This document shows positions 24,079-37,701 of a DNA stretch of 64,000 nucleotides, in pieces (positions within the stretch are counted from its first letter, which is position 1; each line of letters begins with the position of its first letter). The position numbers and the translations under genes were made by a program. This DNA is from Pyrocephalus nanus (lineage: Eukaryota; Chordata; Aves; Passeriformes; Tyrannidae), in the NCBI GenBank assembly GCA_038380795.1, contig CM076263.1, positions 13,258,709 through 13,322,708 on the forward strand, read 5' to 3'. The notes under the pieces were generated by a model that was not told the DNA's origin, did no database searches, and saw nothing but the letters and a program-made list of their open reading frames with translations.

Positions 24079-26946
24079 ATTGTTATCGTGAGCTACATGG
24101 AGCACACGTAACTCAGTTGCATCTGTCATATGTACTTATGCTTGTGCCAAGACCAGTTTCCTTACAGACCATTGGACAAAGAAGCCTTCCACTAAGCAAA
24201 ACTTTGTTAAAGACAGCTGTTAGGGAAAGCATATCTTCACAGCAATGGAGACATTCTGTATTCAGTCCCCCTGGAAATATCTTTGGACAATCTTCAAAGA
24301 CTGCCCCTGAATAAAAGAAGTCTCTTACACTCTTTCCTTACACAGCTAAGCATGCTCCCTGATGTAGTCAGACAGTGACACCTTTGCTTACATATTACAA
24401 GGTCATTCATGAACCTGTTCTGGCAGTCCCATCCCTTCTGACTGTTCAGGGATGCAAACAAGGGCAAAGGGCTGGATAGCAATTGGGTGTTCAGGCAAGT
24501 GCAGTACTACCAGCAAGAAATATGCATGCTTTTAAAGCAATGCATATCAATGAGATAGCAAGATTAAACACCTCTCTTGGTTGCCATGTTTCTACCAGCA
24601 GCTTCCTTGCATAATCCCTACCCTCAGCTCGAAAAGCTTTGCTTTGGGTGATGCTGACAATGAGGAGTAAGACAGAACAGGAACAGCATGCTTTTCCTTG
24701 GAGACTCTCTCTTGTGGGGGCAGCTATGTTGAGGGAAAGTTGCCACCACACTAACTGAAAGGACCTTCTGACCTTTATGCTGTCTGGAAAATAACTTTTT
24801 TTGTTTTAACAAATAATAATTTTTTGTGAGTAATATACAGATGAAAACAAGTAGAATAAAATCCAAATAAATTTAATTGGCTGTTATCTCTTTATTATTT
24901 GCTCAGGAGTACCATTTTTGTAGAGCATTCAGGTGTTTGCCACTTGATTACTCTCCAGTCACTTGTCCACAGTTTCTAACCTGTTTCTTGTGATTGCACC
25001 ATGAGCCTGCTGGGTAGCAATAGCTTCTATAGCTGCTGAAGAAAAGAGAAAATCACTTGGAAATTTCATGATAGATAATACAGAAATAATAGTGACTTGG
25101 TGATTCATGTCTTCAAACATAGGGAAATGTAAAAAACCAGTAAAGAGCCTCAAGAAATGTTGAGAATTCCTGTTCCAAAAAACAATAAGGTTGCGTGATA
25201 ATCATCTCAATACATCATCAGAAACAGCTCTCCATGTCCATAAAATAAATTAGTCTGAGGTAACACAGACAAAATATTAATGAAGGCTGCATTTCAGATG
25301 CTTCATTCAGTCCCTGGCATCTCACTGTTTATCTGACCCATGTAAATCTTTTCAGGGATCCTTTTTCTCTCCTTTTTCTTTCTAATTACCCACTCCATCT
25401 TTCCCCCTACTGATTCTCAGCCCAGTCTGCTCCTTCTGTGTGGACACTTTCCCTCCTAGCTGCCTGACTGCAGATGTCCAGGAAGGATCTGCTCCCCTTT
25501 GTGCTGTGACACCACAGTCCTTTCCCTGCCTGACTTACAACTTCCCTGGCACATCAGGGCCATTTCAGTTGAGGGTATCTTACAGCATTTTAGAACAGAT
25601 TTGATGTAATTTTTTTTAATTTATTTTTTAACCAATCAATTGATTGTCTGATGCTGCCTGGGAGGAAAAGTAAGGTGAATAGGTTGAACTTGTCTTTAAA
25701 GCGATGTAAGTGTGTATTGAAGGAAAACCAGGTTCTCATGTAAGAACAATGTCTGAGACAACACTCTGTCCAGTCATACATCCATGCCCATGACATGCAT
25801 GTCTGCTGGCCACACTTTGGCCCTTTCAGTAAAGAAGCATCTCCAGTCACTCTGGTCCACCATACTGATATTAAACTAATAATGAACTGCAGGACATTTT
25901 TTCTTGGTAAGAAAACAAAATCAAATGAATTTGTGTCACATGGGAGGAACAATGAAGGGACCATGGTTGCATGGAATCAAAATTATCTGGCAGAGAGTGG
26001 TAAACCCCTTTGTTTTACCTGAATTAAATAAACACATGCTTTTTTTTGCATGTGCATCTGCCTCATCACCATGTGTCAGGGTACATGGAAGGAATTTTAT
26101 ATTAGATGACCTGAGATTTGGACAGCTGTGGAAGATTAAATTTAACTCAGATTGAGGTAAGGTAAACAGATCTAGACACAGAAAAACTTGTTTATTCCTA
26201 CTGAAAGGATCATCTGAGGCCAGTATCACAATAGATATCACAAACTGCTAGGTAAAAGGGCTTGCCTCATGCAGAGCAACAGGTTCAAGAACAGGAGAGT
26301 CTGTATCCCTAGTGGGCTTCTCATAGATCCTTGAGTTTATATCCTGAAATCCATAGGCATCCTCTGCCTTCCAGTGTGAGAGACATATGGAGCTGTGGTT
26401 CCCAAACCATTCCCTGATTTGTAGCCCTGGGCAAGAACTTCCCAGTTGACAATAGATAAGCAGTTTGGTGCCCTAATGAAAGCATAACATCACTATCTGA
26501 AAGAAAAATATTTTGAAGTAGAACATAACCTGAAAGCATTAAAAAGCTGTCAAAAAATAATATTTACAAGATATATTTTTCCCCTCCACTGAGAGGTCCC
26601 TTTTTTCTCCTGTTCTGTTAACATCTTCTTTAGACAGCTTTGGCCAGTACACTTCCACTATTCTATCTTCTTTCTCATAGAGCTTAACTTGCTTTTTCCC
26701 CTCACTTGACAGTCATAACCCGAGGAATCATGCTTGAAACTTCTTTGGGGACAGTTCTTTACACCTGATGATTTTGCCAATTGCTTCCATTCTGGGAGCT
26801 GTTTCATCACTTCCTTTTGCTTTCTCTCTCCAGCCCCAACAGAATCTTATTCAATAACCTCCTGCCCTGGTCTTGCACCCACCTAAAACCATTGCATTAC
26901 AGTATTCATAAGGCTGTTACACATCAGCTCCACTCCCACCACGCTG

Positions 26947-27003
26947 TGGCTCTGCTGCATTTCTCACTGTGATGAGCTGCCACTGTGAGAAACAGCAGAG
27001 CCA
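26947..27003. repeat. 57-nt imperfect hairpin
   Basis: Left arm 26947-26971 (TGGCTCTGCTG..TTTCTCAC..GTG) pairs with right arm 26981-27003 around a 9-base loop. The stem is 11 + 8 + 3 bp with a 2-base bulge and one mismatch. The size resembles a small pre-miRNA, but there is no evidence of expression. Confidence 0.85.
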
Positions 27004-28740
27004 TACATTCCTGTGTGTGACAGAGGTCGCAGGAATAGAAATTGCTACTGATTTCTTCCTCTCTCTACTGCAAAACATAGAGGAGTTGTCTCTGACCAGC
27101 AGAAGGATGGTGCTGGCACACTGGATCTTCTGGCTTAACTCTGATTGCTCGGAGCTCAGCCTCTGGGACCTGCTCTCCTGCATGTGTTCCTCAAGCAGCT
27201 TATTTAATTTCTTGTGGTCAGGAACCAGTGGGTGGAGTCCTACACCACAGCAGTGAAAACTGTCAGCTCACTTTAGCACCTCTCTTACTGGATTTTTATT
27301 ATATCCAAGCCTCTAAGAACAGTTTTAAGTGTGAATATACAAATTAAAGCAATGACAAACAGCTGCAAATAGTGCTTTTGAGAAGAATGATAGTTTAACC
27401 AGGCAGTACCACAGCAAGTACGTTGAGATTTTTACAGCGATTGTAGAGTTCACATCCTGAATAATTGCACAGTGTATGATGATAACTGAACTTGCTCATA
27501 TTACAGGCCTTATTGATCCCAACAGGCAACCAAAAAACATAAGCAATGTTCTTTTATTTTGGGAACTGTTACTCAGGTTATCAAATCTTACGGTGAGGAG
27601 AGATACATAAGTACTGGGACATGCATAAAGCACAAGCACAAGCATTCTCCTTGTGCAATTATTCCAGGCACATGTAGCATCAAAGGCTGCTGCAAATTCT
27701 CTCAAAACAGAAAAAGATGCCAAAGCTGGCAATTTTTGAGTGAGAGTGAATTTATTTGGATCGTCTCCCAGGACACATGCATGTTGATATCTCCCTGAAA
27801 ATAGGATTGTCATCTTTGTTTCAGTTCATACCATTGCTCCCAGAACACATATACTGGATATTGTCAATCTGAGAGCGTAAAGCTCCCACCAAGATGCAAT
27901 CAAAATCCTTCTGATCCTTCAAACACTGGTTGAAACAAGAGGAAGTAGTATTGTGTCTCTCTGAGGGAAAATTTGGGGACATTATCTACAGAATTGTTGG
28001 AGATTTGTTCTTTTTTTCTCCCTGCAATGTTTTCTCTACCAGATTTTATGGAAGCTCACCAATAAAGTCTCATTCTGAGACAGCTAAATCTCTGTGAATC
28101 CCAAAGATGGCCTTAGGCTATGCATATCTACTCTTCCTGCTCTTTAAGCTGTCTAGACCCAAGATAGCCTGATCTGGAGACCATGTAGCTGCACTAGGGA
28201 AATACACTGGCTGAGTTACTAAACCCTGGGGAGATTGGAATGGATTAGCAGGAACACAGGGCAGTGCTTTGAGACTTCAGCCAACTTTAAGGCTCTGAAG
28301 AGATGGCACAAATACAGAGCTGGGGCCAACAGTGCCAGCCACAACTGCATCTAGCAAGGACTAATTGCTCCTGCTGCTTTGTTGCTGCAGTCAAGGTTTT
28401 TGTCAGTATTTGCAAGTCTTGTTGATTTTAGAAAAATAGGACGTGTATCATAAGGCTAAAAACTAAGCCAGAGTCCTGACACCCAGTGACCTACAGTGAC
28501 AAGAATGACTAAGCTTTTAGTGAAATCTCTCTCTGCATGCTCACACTTTCAAGTAAGCTGCAGCCTATATGGAGGACTGCAACATCCACGGCTGTGTCAA
28601 CAATGGGATCGTTGGTGCCAACGCTGAAGCATGTTCAGTCCATCCAGTAGATGTGTACTTTTACACATGCGTACAGACACATATCTGCATACACCCACAG
28701 GAACACCAATCAAGCCAGTAAGGAATGCAGCCACTACCCA

Positions 28741-28787
28741 AATTTTTCTTGGCAGGGCTCTGCACACTGTCAGCCAAGAAAAAAATT
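28741..28787. repeat. Inverted repeat around a 19-base loop
   Basis: AATTTTTCTTGGC (28741-28753) is mirrored by GCCAAGAAAAAAATT (28773-28787), which has two extra A. The stem is about 13 bp. Confidence 0.85.
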
Positions 28788-29229
28788 CACATTTACAGGA
28801 AAACTACTGATGTTCTCACCCTGTTAAACAGCAAATAAAAGTGTTGCACAACAAATGTTGACACAGCAACTCTCAGAGGAATTTCACAGACAAAACAACA
28901 GTGTATTCACAGATGCTAATGCAATAACCTGGGATTTCACATATAATTATTAAGAAATTATTCCCTAGAGAATGAAGCCAAGGATATGAGGTGATTATCA
29001 TAAGTTATATAATATGATCAAGTACTGTACCATGCAGGTTTAACTTAAAATAGCTTGAAGGAACATATGGAGTATTGCTTGAGGTTTTGCTCAATACTGA
29101 AAAGAGATTCTGATTTCTTAAAATTTCCCAGCCCCATTTAGAGATCTCAGATGACTGAAACACTATGGTCAAGTTTCATTTATACTTTAAAAACTGGAAC
29201 ATTTCTGTGGCCTTGAACACTGACCCTTT

Positions 29230-29271
29230 GGACTGTTGCCTGTCCCTAATGGACTGTTGTCTGTCCCTAAT
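29230..29271. repeat. Tandem duplication, 2 x 21 bp with one mismatch
   Basis: GGACTGTTG[C/T]CTGTCCCTAAT occurs at 29230-29250 and 29251-29271. The copies differ at one base. Confidence 0.96.
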
Positions 29272-31429
29272 GCGAACTAGAGAGTTTCAAAACAGATACA
29301 GACATGTGATTAAAGTAAATCAAGTCTAGGAATTCCTGGGAAAGAGCAAATAATGGTTATAACAGTGGTTATAACAGTAAATAAAACTGGACAGGCATTA
29401 TTTTACTGTCCCAGAGGCAAAGGGATATAGGTCAGTTCATTTCCAGTACCATAACCCCTCAAAAATAGTTGTTGTGCTGGTAACAGTCCATGGCCCATGT
29501 GAGTAGTTCAGCTGTGCCCAAATGCTCTTTGGGGGAAGTCTAGCTAGCACAGACCAAAACCTTACTAAATAATTCAATAGGAAAAATACTCATGTACCCC
29601 TTTCTAAAGCCCACAACCTGGTGTTCTTTCATTTTAGCAGCACAGATACCATCAGGCCACTTGAAAATGGACAGAAATGGTGACCCCCTCCTCTGCTGCT
29701 TCTGGAGACAAAGAATGAAAATCACCCCTCTCAAAAAATATCCTGAACTTACACAATAAATGAAATCTTAAATGCAACTGCTTTATAAAGGAACGGTTCT
29801 GAAATAATTCCAGAAAATTAGCCCATTGCTAAAGTGCAAGTCTGAAGTGCTATTTATTTGCAAAATAATTTTTTTTTCTAGAATTATCACTGGTGATAAC
29901 AGTAGCTCCCAAAATGATTTCTTAAGAGGACTGACTTACCAGGCTCATTTCTACCTTTCAAACCTTTGCAGTACAAAGCTTTGTAACTAGAAGTCACAGA
30001 ACTTTTGTGAATCCAAGGACTGGCCATCAAATGTAGCATTGAAAATGTGAGACCTAAATTAAGGCATTTGAAGGTTGTACAGAATGTGTTTCCCAGTGGT
30101 AGCAGGTCTCCTTCCAATACTCACTAAGACTTTATCTTTTCAGTGGCCCAATTCATGTCAGTGTCACAATTACAGGGACCAAGACACAGAAAGTGGGGTT
30201 ACCAGTCTTCGAGACATTTTCGGTCAAGTACTGGAAATCTGGCTTTATTCTCTTCTATTCTGCAACTTTGAAAAGGACACAAATATCTCCAGAGATGTCA
30301 CTATCAAAGGAGAAAAAACTTAAACGGAAAATATGATAAAAGACCGGTTTACTTTTGCCTTCTGAAATCTAAAGCATGCTTGTCAAATCCAGCAGCCTGG
30401 CTGGTGTGTGTCATGGTTCTTTGTCCCTGCAGTCCTTGAACAAGTTGCTTTGTTCATAGTTATTGTTACAAGATGACCACCTTTCTTAATGCAATTTAGC
30501 CATGCTGGGGAAGCACTGATGGGCTTCAGTGCAGTCAGGGCTTTCTTCAGTCCTGCACCCCCTCAAAGAGGCTGGTAGAATATTTCTCATTTCTGGGAAG
30601 AGGCTGTGGCAGTGGCACCTATGCCACCTCCTTGATATAACTTGCATCACCCTGCTTAGATGTGTATAATAAACATCAACTGTGGAAATTGAGGAAAACA
30701 AAAAAATTAAGTGCTTTAAACCAGTCATGGTTTATTCTGCTATAAGTTTCAATTGTCTCTGGCTGAGCTGATTTCCAGGAACAGATCTCATTTCTTCTCT
30801 GCTGTTTATTGCAGCTCTCTCTCAGGACTGGTAATATAAAGCTATAGATAGGCTGATTTACAGTGCTGTGTCAGAAAGCCTTCCTGAGATACACATAAAC
30901 AGCCAGTGAGCTGAGGAAACAGCAGATAATCATCTTTATTTTCTCCCTGAGTGGGTTTTAACACATGGGTCACATTGACCAGAACCTGCAGTGTCTGAGA
31001 CAGCATATGACAAGGCCTGCTTGTTCAGCAGGGGCCTGAAATTCCCACTTGGTACACAGTTACTTGCAATCACTCAAGTGCGATAGATTTTGTAGTTGAT
31101 TTGTCTGAAAAGGAAGATATCATCATATGAAAGCTAATGCTCCTATCAGCTGCACAATTACACTATGCTCACAGAAGAACCTAATAAAAGATGAAGACCT
31201 CTAGCTAGGTCTCAGCAGCAGAGAATAGTAGAGGGAGAAAGTCCCTGGAAAACAGGTTATATGCCCAGTAAAGAAAATATCTTTAGTAGTTTGCACTCGC
31301 TGACATGTTTTTAATTTCCAGATAAATATGAATTTCTTCACCTTCCTGTCAGGGTGCCACCAGGGCTGGAGTCTCCCTAGGGATCCCCAGAGCAGCAGGC
31401 AGCACTTGGTAGTTCAAACCTATCATGGC

Positions 31430-31890
31430 ATCATAGAATGCTTTGTGTTGGAAGGGACTTTAAAGATCTTCTAATCCAACCCACATGCCATGGACAGGGA
31501 CACCTTCCACTATACCAGGTTGCTCAACGCCCCATCCAACTTGGGCTGTCCACAACTTCTCTGGACAAACTGTTCTAGTGCCTCATCCCTGTGACACTAA
31601 AGAATTTCTTCCTAATATTTAATATAAATCTACTTTCTTTCAGTTCAAAGCCATTTCCCATTGTCATATCACTACATGTTCTTGTAAGACGTCCCTCTTA
31701 CTTAGGGGCCCATTTTGGGTACTGGAAGGTGATATAAGGTCTCCCAGGAGCCTTTTCTTCTCCAGGCTGAATGGCCCCAACCCTCTCAGTCTTTTCTTAT
31801 AGGAGAGGTGTTCCAGCTCTCTGGTCACATTCGTCACTCTCCTCTTGACTCATTCCAACAGATCCTCTTCTCACTCTACTCCCAGAGAGC
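31430..31890 (-). mobile_element. CR1-type LINE 3' fragment
   Basis: + strand TCATAGAATGCTTTGTGTTGGAAGGGAC is the reverse complement of a CR1 3' end. The match continues through ATATAAGGTCTCCCAGGAGCC and CTCCAGGCTGAATGGCCCCAACCCTCTCAG-like sequence to about 31890. Intergenic, - orientation. Confidence 0.88.
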
Positions 31891-32682
31891 CAGGCAGCCC
31901 TAGGCCTGTGCACCCTCCTTGGGATGGGGACAGGACAATTCCAGGAGGGGATATTGTTTCATAATCTGGAATTCCCATGCCATCATTTCATAAGCTGGAA
32001 TCCACATCAAATGACGTGCATGGCTAGGCAGGGCAGGGCCTGATGGCCTTGAGGGGCTGAAATGTTTCCTAGGCCATGAATTGGGTGGGTAATTCCCATG
32101 GGAAGATGGTCTGGGCCATGCGTGTGCAAATGACCCTCATGCCCCGATGTCTGACATCCCATATGTGCTCCAGGTAGATGACGTCTCTATTTAAGGATGA
32201 TGCTGGATGAAAGACTTAGCAAGTTATGGAAGTAACAGCTTCCAAAGACAAAATGGGAATTTTAGCAATCAGACAATCTAAAAAGCAACAATTAGTTCAG
32301 CTAAAATAAAGTCTTGTCTGCTCTGGTTTTGGTTATTGCAGGTCCTGGAACACCTGGGCTCACTGGGTAATGAGCAGGGCAGAATGCCTGTTTTGTTGGT
32401 GGCTGGCTGTGTCTCGTACAAACACCCTTGTGTCTTCCATCCGCATGTGAATAACTCTGGGTGGTTTCTAGATGACAGAGCATGCCATGGGAAGGAGGCA
32501 CAGGCACCTCATTTGGTCCTTAACACCCCTTTGGGAACCAACATCCGTGAGTTATCACAGTGCTGAGTCCCACAGCACCTTTGGTCCCTTGTGGATGGAG
32601 CCAGTTATTCCTGAAAAAAATGGCAATACAAACGGCACTGATCTGGAACCTGGTACTGGAAATTAAATGTTAGGAGTATATA

Positions 32683-32733
32683 TATTTATATATTTTAAAT
32701 ATATATATATATATTAATTTTTTAAAAATAGAA
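32683..32733. repeat. AT dinucleotide-rich stretch
   Basis: TATATATTTATATATTTTAAATATATATATATATATTAATTTTTTAAAAA-type sequence, almost without G or C; a simple repeat in the intergenic region. Confidence 0.9.
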
Positions 32734-35080
32734 GAAGTAGGATTAGTGTAATCCAATTTCATATATCCACAGTGTAAGTATGTGCATTTTTCCTAGTTAC
32801 CTCCCCCCAGCTCCCTTCATAGTCAACAGAGGAAGACAGGCACCTTAAGGGCATGACTCACCCAACCTATTTTGAGATGTCTAACTAATAAGACAGAAAT
32901 TCTATTCTGCAAGGGACAGTTTCTCTCCTCAACTGATTAAAAGGACAGTGAAACATGATTACCTTGGGTGCAGCCATACACCTTTAGGGGCAGTCTCACC
33001 CCCAGTAATCAAGGAAGAAAGATCAGTTTGCCAAAATCCTTCTGCACTGGAAATCATCACACCTACTCTCATATGAATGCACAGCCTTGGGAGCCTGTTG
33101 AAAGACCGCTTACAGTAAAATTGAGATGTCTGAGCAGTATGGTTATTATTTTGGTTAAGTTTTGGTTTATAAACAATGTTATTTGTGGCATCTTTATCCC
33201 ATAATCCTTCCTCAGCAAAGTTAAGTCCCTTCTGTTACAGATACAGCTGAAGCACACCTTTTCTGAAGAAAATAGCCAAAACCTACTGCTCAAGGAGTTC
33301 CAGGTGGCAAGAAACATGATGGACTTCTGCCTCTGAATACATATCTGAATGCATTGAGCTTCAGCTATCATGAATGCCACAATTTATACTGCTGCTGGGC
33401 ATGCATCCCTGCCCTCCCTGAAGAGCAAACGCAAGAGTGCATCAAAGAGCAGTGAGCTCTGCAGGAACCCAGTGGGAAAAATCTGGCTAAGATGGTCTCT
33501 TTTATCACTCACTGGGAAATTGTTACTAGCAAACACACTGGTACCTATCTTCTCCTGTGCTTACTGCATCTAGTAATTTTGCATTTAATAGCCATAGTCT
33601 CGTTTTGCACCAAAATCTTCAATCAATAGACAATTACCACTCACAGCATTTTATATAGAGACATCAGGCCTCAAACATTGAATACAAGATGTTTTCACAG
33701 CTGTAACAAGAAACAGTAATTGCTACACCTAAGTAGTGGCTCATCAGCAAAAGCTTGGCCGTTGGTTTTTAAACCCATATATGTGACTTTACTTCAAACT
33801 TATGGAGAAAACTCTGGATTACTTACTCCTTTCTGAGGTTGCATAAGGATAATCACTGTAACAGACACTATATATGTATATGTTCAGTTCTGTTCTATAT
33901 TTGCTCACATTTTGCGTTCTACATTACAACAACTGTTCATACAAAAGCCATGGTGAGAAGCCCACAACAGCAGCTGTTGGTTATTCGGCCACTGAATCAT
34001 GCCTCAGCTGTCTCAAAGTGGTAAGTGTATTCTATATACATTTCACATACTCTTGTGCTAGTGAAAAATTAGATATGCTGGACTGTTGTATGGACATTTG
34101 CGTCAATGGAAAGGCTCATTATATTTATTTTGGATAATGCCTTCTCTCTAATGACAAGAACAAATAGATGGGGTTTTTTTCTGTGCAGTAGTGAAGCTGC
34201 ATTACCAAGAAAGCTGTCCCTTGAGAACTGGTAAGGTCTCTGTGACCTTGCTTATCCTGACAGATTCCCTTCAGGTTTGCTTTATCTTCCCCAATTATAA
34301 TTTATGACCCAAAGCAATGATCCATCAAGTCAGGTACATTGCTTGGAGCTTACAGTGGCAAAGGAGGGATGGCATTCCTTGCCCACAGTGAACAAGAAAA
34401 CTATCATTACCTAATAAAAGTTATCATATCTAAGAAAAAGATAGTTGTTGTAGGAAACATTAAAGAACTGCAGTCTTTGATGTGAGAGTTGGGGACCCCA
34501 TAACAGAGCACGTGAGCAAACCTAAGTCCTCACAAGTGCAGGCCAGACCCTACTGATCCCAATAGTAAAACTCCCACTAATTTCAGCATGTTGAAGATTT
34601 CCTTTGGATTCAGTTTATGACAGAATCATGACCTTCTCAGTGAGTGGCAGATAATGTCTCCATTTTATGCCATAATGCTCAATTGTAAAACAGAAACTAC
34701 AGGAGTTACCCCCACCAGCAAGAGAGAACAATGAAAGTTAATACGAGCGCTAGCACAGCACACAACCACTCTGAAACTGGATGTGCTGAGAAATAGGGGC
34801 AGTCAGGGAGCATTTGGCTGCCTTCTGTTTACCAGGAAATAACCTCATCTGGCAATTTAGTATGGGGAGAAGTGTCAGAGAAAAAATATTCTTTTTCTCA
34901 GAAACATTGCTAGGCAGTCACACTGGAATCAGAGTCTGGAATGAAAAGCTAGTATTAAGATTAGAGGGTCAGGAGCAAGAAATATTCATTGTTTTTCAGT
35001 GGTGCAGAAAAGCATACACAACCATTCTGAGTGATTCTTCCCCCACAGAATGCAACCAGCAAGAAGAAATAAGGGCACTT

Positions 35081-35182
35081 AAAAACAAACAAACAAACAA
35101 AACCGAAACCAAAACAAAAACAAACAAACCCCCACACACAAAACAAACAAACAAACAAAAAATCAAAACCTAAAGACAAACG
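35081..35182. repeat. (CAAA)n-rich low-complexity tract
   Basis: AAACAAACAAAC and AAAACCAAAACAAAAAC units; in composition the reverse complement of the GTTT-rich tracts at 14.9 and 23.1 kb. Open frames in it on both strands are artefacts. Confidence 0.93.
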
Positions 35183-35604
35183 AATTTGCGACCCCCTCCT
35201 GACCATCACTGGCATATTTCTATAGATCTTCAGTTGGAGGAAAGATCTGTAGAGGTACAAAGGAAAATGTATTCAGGTTTTGGTAATAATTTTTACTATA
35301 CATTGTAAAGAGGAAAGCATAATGTTTTATTGTATTTAGCTGCAGGATTAATTTCTTCTTTCTCTTCAGCTCCATTTAGTTGAGACTAGCTGCTGTTCTA
35401 GGAAGCTTGATAACATTCCAAATATGTTTCTTCAGAGGGAAAAATAACCATTTCACGTGCAGCTCACTACCAGCTCCCAGGTTATTCAGCCCAGCCTCTG
35501 ACAAGGTACAACACACATAGGGCAGGCTGTTCACCAATGGACATTTCTCATGCATCGAGATCACAGGTGAGCAACTGACTGATGGATTAGGCATAAAAGG
35601 TTAC

Positions 35605-36633
35605 AATGAATGGGGCCATATCAGGCTGGAAATCTGTCACTGTTGGGGTTCTGCAGGGCTCCATCTTAGGCCCTATGCTCCTCAATGTCTTCATAAACAA
35701 CTTGGATGCAGGACTCGAAGGGATACTAAATTTATAGATGATAAAAAATAGATGATACAAAACTGGAAGGAGCTGTTGATTCCCTCAAAAACAGAGAGGG
35801 CCTGCAGAGAGACCTTGACAAATCAAAGGACTGGGCAATCACCAACCTTATGAAGTTTAACTAGGGCAAGTGCCAGACTCTGCACTGAAGACAGGACAGT
35901 CTTGGATTTGTGTATAGATTAGAGAATGAGACTGTGGAGAGCAGCACTGTGGAAAGGGACCTGAAGGCCCTGGTTGACGGCAAGTTGAACATGAGTCAGC
36001 AGTGCCCTGGCAGCCAGGAGGGCCAACCATGTCCTGGGAGGCATCAGGCAAAGCATCACCAGATGGTTAGGGAGGGGATTGTCCCACTCTGCTCTCCAGT
36101 GGGGCAGCTTCACCTCGAGTCCTGGGTGCGGTTTTGGGCACCACAATATAAGAAAGACATAAAGATACTAAAAAACATCCTAAGGGGAGCAATGAAGATG
36201 GTGAAGGGCCTTGAGGGGAAGCCATATGAGGAGCGGCCGAGGGCATTTGGTCTGTTCATTCTGGAGAACAGGAGACTGAGGGGAGACCTCATTGTGGTCT
36301 ACAATTTTCTCACAAGGGACAGAGGAGGGGCAGGCACTCTTCTCTGTGGTGACAAGTGACAGGACCCATGGGAACAGCATGAAGCTGTGTCGGGGAGGTT
36401 TAAATATCAGGAAAAGGTTCTTCACTCAGAGGGTAGTTGGATGCTGGAATAGGCTCCCCAGAGAAGCGGTCACAGCACCAAGCCTGACAAAGTTAGAGAA
36501 GCATTTGTACAATGCTCTCAGGCACATAGTGCTATTCTTGGGGTGTTCTGGGCAGGATCAGGAGTTGGACTGTGATGATCCTTGTGGGTCCCTTCCAACT
36601 CAGGAGATTCTGTGATTCTCTGATTCAATTCTG
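35605..36633 (+). mobile_element. CR1-type LINE, about 1 kb 3' part with decayed ORF2 end
   Basis: The longest CR1 copy here, on the + strand. The start matches the end of a reverse transcriptase (GCAGGGCTCCATCTTAGGCCC, then a frame resembling VFINNLDAGLEG). The UTR-like part follows (GGACCTCATTGTGGTCTACAA-like, GAACAGGAGACTGAGGGGAG) and the 3' end TCCCTTCCAACTCAGGAGATTCTGTGATTC. Frameshifts and stops show that it is inactive. It lies 1.07 kb beyond the C6 stop codon, antisense to C6. Confidence 0.9.
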
Positions 36634-37701
36634 TGCTCTTTTTGCCTGATTTTCATTGTTTTGATGGCTGCTGGTGAAAAAAAAAAAAAAAAGATTTTTT
36701 GTTTTCTCCTTCTCAAAAAGCAAGTTTACACTCCTCAGTTTTGTAAAATTGTGAGTGTTGAAGGGAAAATTCTAATTATAACTGCTCATCTGTGATGATC
36801 TGTAACCAAGGAATGATTCAGGGATGGACTTACAGTTGGGCTGAGGTGCTCCATGCAATTGCTCTAAGGACTGGTGCTGGTGCAAGTGTATACACGGAAT
36901 CTGCTTGTGATGCATCTTTGCAGACTCCAGGTAGAACCCCTCCAAGTAGAACCTAGTATTGCAGTCAATCTTCCCAGTGCATTGTTCATTAAATGTTTCT
37001 TTTATATTTAAGTACAAATCTAAGCTTAATTCACCTCAAAGAATACCATAAAAATTCCCCAGCAGTGTCTAAAGCTGAAACCTAGCAAACAGGCACAAAA
37101 AGCAAACACCTCCTCCCTTCAATTAAAAATCACATGGTTTTGAAGATGTTACATAATTGTGTTTTTCCAGTATTTTGTATTTCTCCTTGAGTTTATGCCA
37201 TGAGTGCCTGTGCAGGTAGCCTCCTGTTACCCCCTCACCATTTGGCATCAGAAGGAATGTGCAATGGTGCTGAGGTGCCTGGTCTGCCTGCCCAGATGGT
37301 ACAGCACGTACTCAGCCACTGAGACAACCAGAATGCACAGCAGTCAGAAGCACAAGGACAAAGCAACAAATGGCTGAGGAAAAGAAAAGTTTCATGCAGG
37401 ACTATGGGAGACCAAAGGCAATATTTGTTTTTCTCCCTTCTCTGGTCCCCTGCCTCCCTCTACACATCCACAGAGTTGCCAACACAGAGTGACAGCAGTC
37501 TCCATACCCCACACCCTAGATCATTTGCAGACAGAAAAAAGCCCACTGCCACCCTTCTCCCAAAAATCTGATAAAGTGAGCTCTATTTTTTTTCTCATCC
37601 TTTGTTTTTGATCTATTTGTCAGTTCATATCCAACTTTTTCCCTGGATGGATCAGCCTGTGCTCGAAGTGGTGATCATGGTGTCTGCAGAGAGCCAACAG
37701 G
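36634..37701 (-). other. C6: C6 3' flank / probable 3' UTR
   Basis: About 1 kb downstream of the C6 stop (on the - strand) up to the CR1 copy. I see no canonical AATAAA on the - strand here. The variant TATAAA at about 37010 is the nearest candidate, so the 3' UTR end is unresolved. Confidence 0.4.

Larger units (their letters stand above)
23871..31427. other. C7-C6 intergenic region, left part
   Basis: No exon could be recognised. Open frames are all under about 125 codons and show no family motif. It holds a perfect 2 x 23 bp tandem duplication (24033-24078), an imperfect 2 x 21 bp one (29230-29271), a 2 x 12 bp one (29354-29377) and two hairpins (26947-27003, 28741-28787). Confidence 0.6.

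Noticed and set aside
35910..36359. 149-codon open frame on +, the longest in the window
   Set aside because: It is inside a CR1 3' fragment (the UTR-like part after ORF2), not a host gene.
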